From Thiobacillus sp. (lineage in GTDB: Bacteria > Pseudomonadota > Gammaproteobacteria > Burkholderiales > Thiobacillaceae): a stretch of DNA of 64,000 nucleotides. This document shows positions 23,696-31,217 of this stretch, piece by piece; within the stretch, counting starts at the first letter, position 1, and every line of letters begins with the position of its first letter. The stretch is taken from positions 1 through 64,000 of the forward strand of contig JAABQU010000266.1 of NCBI GenBank assembly GCA_011391285.1, read 5' to 3'. The translations under genes were made by a program, and so were the position numbers. The notes below the pieces were generated by a model, which ran no database searches, had not been told where the DNA came from, and worked only from the letters and a program-made list of their open reading frames with translations.

Positions 23696-25969
23696 TCACC
23701 GCGTCCGGTGTCGCAGCCCCAACAGGGCAGGCATCAGCAACAACTCAAATATCTGGCCCGCAAACAGCCCGACCGCGCACAGCATGCCGAAATGCGCGGT
23801 GGGACGGAAGTCTGACACCCCCAGCAGGCTGAACTGCGCAATCAGAATGACGGAGATCGCGATCACCGCGCGGCCCGAACTTTCCACACTGCGAATGATG
23901 GCAAACACCGGGCTGACGCCACGCTGGATGCGATGCTGATAGCCGTGATAGAGATGGATGGTGTCGTCGACCGTGATACCGAGGATCACCCCTGCAATCA
24001 ATACGGTCGCCACGTCGAGCGCGATCCCGGTCGCGCCCATCACCACGAAAATGAAGAACAGGGGCGCCAGGTTGGGCACCAGGCAGATCAGCGCGCCGCG
24101 GAACGAGCGGAACAGCAGCGCCATCAGCAGCAGGATCTGCAGGAAGGCCGACGAGAAGCTCTTGATCTGGCCTTCGACGATGCGGTCCTCCTGATCGGAA
24201 AACAGCCGTCCCCAGCCCGCCATCTCGGCATGAACTCCTTCGACCGGATGCGCACGCAGACGCGCCTCGATCCGTTCGATCACCTGGCCGATTTCATTGG
24301 CACCGTGAACATTGAGATTGAGAGCGATCCGGCCGCGCTGAAATTCGCGGTTGACCAGTTCATACAGATCTTCGCCGTCATAGATCAGCAACAGCTGTTC
24401 GACCAGCTTGCGGTTGGTTGGCAGGGCGTCGCCGCCCAGGTCTTCGCCGCTGAAGGCGCGGTTCATTTCCTCGATCACTTCGACCAGCGAAAAGCTGCGA
24501 TCGATTTCCGGCTGTTGCTCCAGCCAAATCTGCAAGGCCTTGATCTGCGCCAGCGTCACCGGGTTCTTCAGGCCGTCACGGTCGGGGGCCGTCAGCACGA
24601 CCTCCATCGTGGTCACGCCGGACAGTCTGGCTTCGACCCGGTCGGTGCTGAGGCTGATGCTGTGGTCGGGTGCAAAAAACTTGATCAGGTTGGATTCAAC
24701 TTTCAGCTGCATGGCGAGCGGAATGGCCGCCACCACCAGCGCCAATGTACCGAGGAGAACGGCGCGGGAATTACGCAGGCTGAACACCGCGATCGCTGCG
24801 GCGATATGGCGCGCGCGGGCGAGGCCAGAGCGTCGGCGCGGCCAGCGCGGCGTATCCCATTTCAGCAGAATCGGCGGCACCAGAATGAACACCACCAGAA
24901 ACACCATCAGGGTCCCGATTGCCCCTGAGAGTCCAAAGGTCTGCACGGGTGGAATGTCGACCCACAGCAGGCTCAGCAGTCCGGCGCCAGTCGTCAGCAC
25001 GTTGAACAGGCCCGGCACGAAGGTTTCGGACAGTGCGCGCGCAATGCGTTGCGGACGCGACAGCAGCGCAATGCGGGCGCGCTGGATGGCCGCATACAAA
25101 TGCAGCAGTGTCGCGGTCGTGTAAGCGGCCATCAGGGTAGGGATCATGGCGGTGATCGGCGTATAGGGCTGACCCGATGCGACGATCCCCGCCACGCTGA
25201 CCGAGACGACCGTCCCCATCGCCAGCCCGCCGATGATCATCGGCCGCACCCTGCCGACCACCCACCACATCAGCACCAGGCCGATGACGACGGTGAGCGG
25301 AATGAAAATCGCGCTGTCGCGCCATAGCGAGCGTAATTCCTCGACGGTCTGCGCCACGGTTCCGGCGGTGGCGGTCTGGTAGGCGTCCAGCTTCTCAGCA
25401 CGGATGGCGTCATCAAGCTCGATCGCGATATCACGGCGCGCAAGGCTTTCCTTCAGCACCTTGGGCCGCACCACCAGCCCAACGGCCCGACCGTCCTCCG
25501 AAACGATGGTCCCGGGTGCCAGTTCGTCGTCCAGCACCCGGGCTTTCCATTCTGCCGGTGTGCGCGCCGTCAGGTCATCGGGATCCACCAGCAGCGCAAC
25601 CTCGAAGCCGTCGTCGGTCGCGTCGATATGTTCGATTGTGGTGAGCGTGAGCACGCGGTCCACCGAAGGATGCGATTCCATTTTTCTGGCCACGCGATCC
25701 AAAGCACCGAGGAACGCCGGACTGAACAGCGCATCACCTTCGAAAAGGACGATCAATGCCTCGTCGCTTGGAAATTCGCGAAACAAGGATTCGCGCAACT
25801 GGATGATGGGCGCATCCGCAGGGGAGTAGATGTCCCCCGCATTGTTGAAATGGATATTGAGCAGGAAAGGCAGCGAAGCGACTTGCAGGCCGAGCAGGAT
25901 CGAAAGCGCCAGCCACGGCGGCAACATGCGACGGCCATTGACCCAGGCTTTCAGCATCCGCACGGCCAC
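23696..25969 (-). CDS. RND-superfamily (MMPL-type) membrane transporter
   Basis: The product has 757 residues with two repeats, each of one N-terminal helix, a periplasmic domain and five to six helices. Typical segments are PITAMIPTLMAAYTTATLLHLYAA and GVILGITVDDTIHLYHGYQ, which carries the acidic pair of the RND proton relay. It is shorter than drug-efflux RND pumps and matches the MMPL/HpnN-like group that moves lipids or hydrophobic compounds. Its start lies 7 bp after the beta-barrel gene stop, and a LolA-like gene heads the operon. Together they suggest envelope lipid transport. It sits between prsR and prsT but is read in the opposite direction. Confidence 0.85.
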   Translation of the reverse strand: MAVRMLKAWVNGRRMLPPWLALSILLGLQVASLPFLLNIHFNNAGDIYSPADAPIIQLRESLFREFPSDEALIVLFEGDALFSPAFLGALDRVARKMESHPSVDRVLTLTTIEHIDATDDGFEVALLVDPDDLTARTPAEWKARVLDDELAPGTIVSEDGRAVGLVVRPKVLKESLARRDIAIELDDAIRAEKLDAYQTATAGTVAQTVEELRSLWRDSAIFIPLTVVIGLVLMWWVVGRVRPMIIGGLAMGTVVSVSVAGIVASGQPYTPITAMIPTLMAAYTTATLLHLYAAIQRARIALLSRPQRIARALSETFVPGLFNVLTTGAGLLSLLWVDIPPVQTFGLSGAIGTLMVFLVVFILVPPILLKWDTPRWPRRRSGLARARHIAAAIAVFSLRNSRAVLLGTLALVVAAIPLAMQLKVESNLIKFFAPDHSISLSTDRVEARLSGVTTMEVVLTAPDRDGLKNPVTLAQIKALQIWLEQQPEIDRSFSLVEVIEEMNRAFSGEDLGGDALPTNRKLVEQLLLIYDGEDLYELVNREFQRGRIALNLNVHGANEIGQVIERIEARLRAHPVEGVHAEMAGWGRLFSDQEDRIVEGQIKSFSSAFLQILLLMALLFRSFRGALICLVPNLAPLFFIFVVMGATGIALDVATVLIAGVILGITVDDTIHLYHGYQHRIQRGVSPVFAIIRSVESSGRAVIAISVILIAQFSLLGVSDFRPTAHFGMLCAVGLFAGQIFELLLMPALLGLRHRTR

Positions 25970-25976
25970 ACCCGGT

Positions 25977-27422
25977 TCAGAACCGGGTGCGCAGGCCCAG
26001 CGTGATCAGCGAATGGTCCTGGTGGAAGCCGCCCAGGGTGCGTGCCTCGCCGTCGAAATAATGCCCGGCGATATAGAGTTCATGAGGCTCCCAACCGACA
26101 TAGCTGAGTTTCGGGCTGAGGTAGAGATCGTTCACGTTGAAGCCGGTGGCAAAGCGCATGCCAGCCTTCCAGCGGCCCTGTCCGAAGCTGGTTTCGATCT
26201 CGCCATTGGCACCGTAATACGCCTTCAGTTCAAGAATGTCGCGGTCGGTCTGCAGCGCATGCGCCACCAGTTGCAGGTTGACGCGGGTGTCCGCCCCGCC
26301 GGGGAAAAATTCCAGCACGCCAATCCAGTCGAGGGAGTGGGTCTTGTCCATGGCCGTGGTGGCGGCCAGGGTCACCGGCACATCGCCGGTGTAGCCAGCC
26401 TCCATGCGCCAGGTCAGGCCGCCGCTGACCAGTTCCATGTCAGCCCCGACGAAGGTGTTGTAAGGATGCACGGCGGTCAGGCTCGTGCTGGCCAGATCGA
26501 CCTGGTAATACGGCAACGACTGCCGGGTACGCGCCAGCGTCACGCCGAAATCGAAGGGCTCGCCGGTTTTGGTCAGGCGCATCGCGCCACCGCCGCTGCC
26601 GTGTTCGTCCTCGTCGACGCTCGCGCCCGTGACCCAGCCAGTGAGCGCAGGGTCGATGCCGAGGATTTGCCCCGTGGTACGGTTGACCGGACTCCACACG
26701 CTTTCGACATCGGGCAATTGCGCACCCCGGAATATCGGCAGCAGGACCGCATCCAGCTTGTACTCGCCAAAAGTCTGCTCCCAGCGCGCCGCCAGCTGCG
26801 CGCGGCGGCGGTCGGGCAGATCGTCGAGCACGAAGCGGGTGAGGTCGACACGGCTGACCCTATCGGCCAGCGGAATCTCGTCGGCGCGGCCCCAGATGAT
26901 GGTCTGCGCGCCAAGGGTCAGGCGGGTGTCGCCGCTGCGATAGCGCACATAGGTATCCGCGTAGTCACCCAGCACTTCGTTGTGGTCGGCGCTGCTGCCC
27001 GCCTGCAGCATGCCGTCGAGACGCGCACCGGCGCGGAACTCCCATTCGCGGCTGGGCTGCCACAGCATGTAAACACTGGCGCGCAGGGTGGAATAGGTAT
27101 CGGCTTCCGGCGCGTCGGCCAGCGCGCCGGCTTCCAGCAGCAGATCGTCAACGCCGTACTTGAGCACCGGCTGGAAGCCGCGCGCCACCGGCTTGCGGCT
27201 ACGCGCGGCAGGCGGCGGCAGGTCGTCCGCGCTGCTCGCCTGCGGCGCGGCGGCGGGCGCGGCCTCCGGCTCCGCCGCACGCGGCTTGCGCGTCGTGGTG
27301 CGCGGCGGCGGCAGGTCATCCGCCGCATCCTGCGCGGTGGTCTGAGGCGGCGGCAACTGGGCACTGGCCAGGGCGGGCAGGAAGGCGAGCGCCAGGCTCG
27401 CGGTGAGCAGCAGCGGTTTCAT
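25977..27422 (-). CDS. Outer-membrane beta-barrel protein (DUF1302-like) with proline-rich N-terminus
   Basis: The product has 481 residues. Residues 1-21 are a signal peptide ending ASA-Q. Residues 22-85 are a low-complexity Pro/Ala linker that contains DDLPPP twice. The rest alternates polar and hydrophobic residues in strands (WEFRAGARLDGMLQ, RLTLGAQTIIWGRADEIPLADRVSRVDLTRF, GGLTWRMEAGYTG) and ends in Phe, the outer-membrane barrel signature. IIWGRADEIPLADRV resembles the DUF1302 family. It overlaps the LolA-like gene by 4 bp and precedes the RND gene by 7 bp, so it probably completes a trans-envelope route. Confidence 0.75.
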   Translation of the reverse strand: MKPLLLTASLALAFLPALASAQLPPPQTTAQDAADDLPPPRTTTRKPRAAEPEAAPAAAPQASSADDLPPPAARSRKPVARGFQPVLKYGVDDLLLEAGALADAPEADTYSTLRASVYMLWQPSREWEFRAGARLDGMLQAGSSADHNEVLGDYADTYVRYRSGDTRLTLGAQTIIWGRADEIPLADRVSRVDLTRFVLDDLPDRRRAQLAARWEQTFGEYKLDAVLLPIFRGAQLPDVESVWSPVNRTTGQILGIDPALTGWVTGASVDEDEHGSGGGAMRLTKTGEPFDFGVTLARTRQSLPYYQVDLASTSLTAVHPYNTFVGADMELVSGGLTWRMEAGYTGDVPVTLAATTAMDKTHSLDWIGVLEFFPGGADTRVNLQLVAHALQTDRDILELKAYYGANGEIETSFGQGRWKAGMRFATGFNVNDLYLSPKLSYVGWEPHELYIAGHYFDGEARTLGGFHQDHSLITLGLRTRF

Positions 27423-28225
27423 GGGCGATACTCCGATTCCAGGCTTTCGTCGGCCAGGGCTTGTGAAGTGAAGAGTTTGGCGGGCAGTTTCTGATCGTAC
27501 AGCGCGACATCGACCACCATCCGGGTTTCGTGACCGCTGGCCAGATCAATGACCCGGCTGTCGGTGAGGGTCCAGTAGCCCTGGTTGCGCTTCTTGTTGC
27601 GCAGCAGCCAGCGCTTGCTGGGCGTATCGGGGTCTTTCTCGAAATAATCCACCCGCTGGACAATGGCCGTCGCAGGGTCGACCCAACTGATGCGCTTGGT
27701 GTATACGGAATCGCCGGCGTCCAGCGGCACGCTTTCGAGCACCTCGCACAGGATGCCGTTTTCGGTCTGCTGGCCGAGCACGCGGTGGCGATCCTTTGAA
27801 GGCTTGCGTTCCTGAAGATCCTCGAAATACAGGTCCGAACCGACAAAACGGCCGCCCTTGCGGTTGCTTGAAATGCGGCGCACCCGATCGAGCGCCGGCA
27901 GGTACAGCCACTGGTCGGCGCTGCCGTCGGCCTTATCTATACTCAACAAGCCGGTGCCCGCGATATCCTCTGGGTCGAGAAAGCGGATCAGATTGGCGGT
28001 TTCGCCGCCCGATTGGTCGCGGCGATAGGTGACGAGTTCGCGAATGCGTGGCGCGCGACCCTTTTCGGTGAGCACCATGCGCCCCAGCGTAGTGAGATCG
28101 CGACCGTTGGGGCGGTCATACACTTTCTGCGCCAGCGCCAGCCCCTCGTCCGCCAACGCCGAAAAACCCAGCAGCAAGCCGCAGCACACCATCAGGAACC
28201 GGAACGGGGACAAAGCGGGGGACAT
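27419..28225 (-). CDS. Outer-membrane lipoprotein-sorting-like protein (LolA/LolB fold)
   Basis: The product has 268 residues from the ATG at 28225, with a signal peptide MSPALSPFRFLMVCCGLLLGFSALA. A TTG eight codons earlier (28249) is an alternative, and neither has a strong Shine-Dalgarno. The mature part has DQWLYLPALDRVRRISSNRKGGRFVGSDLYFEDLQ, a hallmark of the LolA-like proteins found beside RND lipid transporters, and ends with long beta strands. Such proteins are thought to shuttle lipids in the periplasm. It is the first gene of the trio with the barrel and RND genes, and divergent from prsT. Confidence 0.8.
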   Translation of the reverse strand: MSPALSPFRFLMVCCGLLLGFSALADEGLALAQKVYDRPNGRDLTTLGRMVLTEKGRAPRIRELVTYRRDQSGGETANLIRFLDPEDIAGTGLLSIDKADGSADQWLYLPALDRVRRISSNRKGGRFVGSDLYFEDLQERKPSKDRHRVLGQQTENGILCEVLESVPLDAGDSVYTKRISWVDPATAIVQRVDYFEKDPDTPSKRWLLRNKKRNQGYWTLTDSRVIDLASGHETRMVVDVALYDQKLPAKLFTSQALADESLESEYRP

Positions 28226-28413
28226 CAGGCGTGGATTTTGCGTGGACAATGGTGGAACTCTACTGCAAACAAGAAATTAAGCCCATTAGCGGAGAATCTT
28301 CATGGAAATTGACGATTCCCTGACAACATGGATGATGGTTACCGGACGCGGCTTTCAATCCCGGCAAGCTGACGACACGCTTGCTTATAAAAATCCAGGA
28401 GACAGTTTTAATC

Positions 28414-31209
28414 ATGCGCCTATTTCCGCCCCAGCCCTCCGCCCGGCCCAACCGGCTTCTTTGGGCCCTGGTCCTCAGCGCCAGCCTGTTGACAGCCTGC
28501 GGCAAGGAAGACAGCGTCGCCCTGCTGGCCGAAGCGCGTGCCATGATCGCGGCTGGGGATTACAAGGCTGCCACCATCCAGCTTAAAAACGCGCTTACAC
28601 AGGATGAAAATAACGCCGAGGCACGCTTCGAACTGGGCAAGCTCTATCTCGATCAGTCCGACCTGGCCAGCGCTGAAAAGGAGTTCCGCCGCGCGCGCGA
28701 AGCCGGTTACGAGGCCAATGTCGTCAACCCGATGATCGCTCGCGCCCTGCTGGGCCAGCGCGAATTCGAACGCTTGCTGGACGAATTGCCCGCCCCGGCC
28801 GAGGCCAGTTCCGAAGCGGCCACCCTGCTTGCCTTGCGCGCCAAAGCCGAACTCGCGCTGGATCGCAAGGAAGACGCACGCAAGACCACCGAGCGCGCGC
28901 TGCAGGCCGCCCCCAGCAATCCCGACGTACACCTGGCGCTGGCGCAACTGGCGCTTTCCGATGGCGATATCGACAAGGCGCTGCAGGAAATCGATCTGGC
29001 GCTGGCCGCCGACCCCAAACACCGCGACAGCCTGATGCTGAAGGGCGACCTGTTGCGTGCCACCGGCAAAACCGCTGAAGCCACCGCGGTGTATCAGGCG
29101 CTCTTGCAGATCGATCCCAAACACGTCAACGCACGCCTCGCATTGGCAGGTATCGCGATTGCAGAAAAACGGCTGCCCGACGCCCGCAATGAAGTGGATG
29201 CCGCTCTCAAGGCGATGCCCAACAACCTCCAGGCACGCTACACCTCGGCGCTGATCGATTTCCAGGAGAAGAAGACGGAACGTGCGCGCGACACCCTGGC
29301 AGCCGTGCTGAAAGCGGCGCCTGGCTACCTTCCGGCGTTGCTGCTCGGCGGCTCGATCGAGTTCACCCTCGGCAACCTGCAGACAGCCGAGGCGCACCTC
29401 AACAAGGTGGTCAAGGCCACCCCCGACAATCTCTACGCGGCGCGTCTGATGGCCGCCACCCAACTCCGCCTGGGCCGCCCAGACGATGCGGAGCGCACGC
29501 TTGCCCCGGCACTCAAGGCTGCCTCGCAGGACCCAGGTGTTCTGGTGATTGCCGGCGAAATCGCGCTGGCGAAAAAGGACTTCGCCAAGGCCTCGTCCTA
29601 TTTCGAGCAGGCCGCCAAACGCAGTCCCGACAGCGCCGCCATCCGCACCGAGCTCGGCATTGCCCGCCTCGCCGAAGGCGACAGCCGCGCCATGGCAGAC
29701 CTGCAGGCTGCCGCCGGCATGGAGGGCGACAGCAGTCGGGCCGATACCTTCATCATCCTGAGCCAGCTCAGGGACAAGCAGTTCGACGCCGCGCTGGCCA
29801 GCATCGCCGCGATGGAAAAGAAGCAGCCGGACAACCCGCTCGTCTGGAATTACCGCGGTGCGGCCTACATCGGCAAGGAGGATCGTGCCCGTGCACGGGA
29901 AAGCTTCGGCCGGGCGCTCAAGCTCAACCCCGCCTTTTTCCCCGCCGCCGCCAACCTCGCCCAACTCGACCTGCAGGACAAGCAGCCCGCCGCCGCGCGC
30001 CAGCGCTTCGAAGGCATTCTCAAGGCCGACCCCAAGCATCTCAACGCCATGCTTGCGCTGGCCGACCTCGCCCTGCGCGAAAAGGACGAAAAAGCCTTCG
30101 TCAGCTGGCTGACAAAAGCCGCCAGCACCCACCCGCAGGCCCTGCAGCCGCGTGTGGCGCTGGCGCGCTACCAGCTCTCGAAGGGTGACAAGAACCAGGC
30201 GCTGGCCACCGCGCGCGAAGCCGTCAACGCCCAGCCCGATAACCCGGTCGCGCTCGAACTGCTCGGCAACACCCAACTGGCCTTGGGCGACACCACCAAC
30301 GCGTTGGGCAGCTACCGCAAGCTGGCCGAGAAGCAGCCCGGCCAGGCCGCGCCGCTGGCGAAGGTCGCCAGGGCACAGGTCGCCGCCAAGGATTTCACCG
30401 GCGCGCGCAAGACCCTGCAGGATGCGCTGCGCATCCAGCCCGATTTTCTCGAGGCACAGTTGATGCTGGGCAGCGTGGAAATCCAGGATGCGCGCTACGA
30501 CGAGGCCAGCAAGCTCGCCAAGCAGGTGCAGCAGAAGCATCCGAATAACCCGGCCGGCTTCATCCTGGAAGGCGACACCGCAAATGCCCGCAAGGACTAC
30601 CCCGCCGCGCTGGCCGCATACGAGCGCGCGCACCAGCTGGCCCCTTCCGGCGGCCTGCTGGTCCGCCAGTTCCAGATCCTGGCCGCAAGCCAGCGTGCCG
30701 AAGAAGGCGAAAAGCGTCTCGTTGCCTGGCTGGCCACCCACCCGGAGGATGTCAGCACCCGGGCCGTGCTGGCCGAAAGCCTGATCAAGCGTGGCCAGTA
30801 CAAGGCCGCAATCGAACAGTATTTGATATTGAACAAGAGCAACCCCGGCAACCTAGTCATTCTCAACAACCTGGCCTGGGCCCTTTCCGAAGCCCGCGAT
30901 CCACGCGCGCGCGAGTTTGCCGAACAAGCCTACAAGATCAAACCCGACGATGCTGCGGTGATGGACACGCTAGGTTGGATACTGGTCCAAGAGGGGCAAA
31001 TTGCACGTGGCCTTGGGCTCTTGCAAAAAGCGCTATCCAAAGCGCCCGATTCCGCTGATATTCAATGGCATCTGGCGTACGCATTAAATGCAAATGGGGA
31101 TAAGGCCCGTGCACGCCAGGAACTCAAGTTACTCCTTGATCGGCGCGTCCGCTTCTCGGCTGAAAACAAAGCCCAGGCGCTTTATCAACAATTGACGGCT
31201 TCGCCATAG
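28414..31209 (+). CDS. prsT: PEP-CTERM system TPR-repeat lipoprotein PrsT (copy 1)
   Basis: The product has 931 residues. The lipobox LLTACGKED follows a leader, so it is a predicted lipoprotein. The rest is about 20 tetratricopeptide repeats (for example NNAEARFELGKLYLDQSDLASAEKEFRRA). The ATG at 28414 has AGGAG at 28397-28401, a rather long spacing. The protein is typical of XrtA/PEP-CTERM loci and is thought to act in exopolysaccharide export or assembly. A full-length paralogue follows 8 bp downstream. The upstream 160 bp has only a weak sigma-54-like match. Confidence 0.93.
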   Translation: MRLFPPQPSARPNRLLWALVLSASLLTACGKEDSVALLAEARAMIAAGDYKAATIQLKNALTQDENNAEARFELGKLYLDQSDLASAEKEFRRAREAGYEANVVNPMIARALLGQREFERLLDELPAPAEASSEAATLLALRAKAELALDRKEDARKTTERALQAAPSNPDVHLALAQLALSDGDIDKALQEIDLALAADPKHRDSLMLKGDLLRATGKTAEATAVYQALLQIDPKHVNARLALAGIAIAEKRLPDARNEVDAALKAMPNNLQARYTSALIDFQEKKTERARDTLAAVLKAAPGYLPALLLGGSIEFTLGNLQTAEAHLNKVVKATPDNLYAARLMAATQLRLGRPDDAERTLAPALKAASQDPGVLVIAGEIALAKKDFAKASSYFEQAAKRSPDSAAIRTELGIARLAEGDSRAMADLQAAAGMEGDSSRADTFIILSQLRDKQFDAALASIAAMEKKQPDNPLVWNYRGAAYIGKEDRARARESFGRALKLNPAFFPAAANLAQLDLQDKQPAAARQRFEGILKADPKHLNAMLALADLALREKDEKAFVSWLTKAASTHPQALQPRVALARYQLSKGDKNQALATAREAVNAQPDNPVALELLGNTQLALGDTTNALGSYRKLAEKQPGQAAPLAKVARAQVAAKDFTGARKTLQDALRIQPDFLEAQLMLGSVEIQDARYDEASKLAKQVQQKHPNNPAGFILEGDTANARKDYPAALAAYERAHQLAPSGGLLVRQFQILAASQRAEEGEKRLVAWLATHPEDVSTRAVLAESLIKRGQYKAAIEQYLILNKSNPGNLVILNNLAWALSEARDPRAREFAEQAYKIKPDDAAVMDTLGWILVQEGQIARGLGLLQKALSKAPDSADIQWHLAYALNANGDKARARQELKLLLDRRVRFSAENKAQALYQQLTASP

Positions 31210-31217
31210 GACTCCTC

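Noticed and set aside
28370..28385. Possible sigma-54 promoter TGACGACACGCTTGCT upstream of prsT copy 1
   Set aside because: The -12 half TTGCT fits, but the invariant GG of the -24 element reads GA, and no GTGTCGG-type box lies upstream.
28420..30741. 773-codon open frame antisense to prsT copy 1
   Set aside because: It mirrors the repeat structure of the TPR gene on the other strand, with no recognisable domain.
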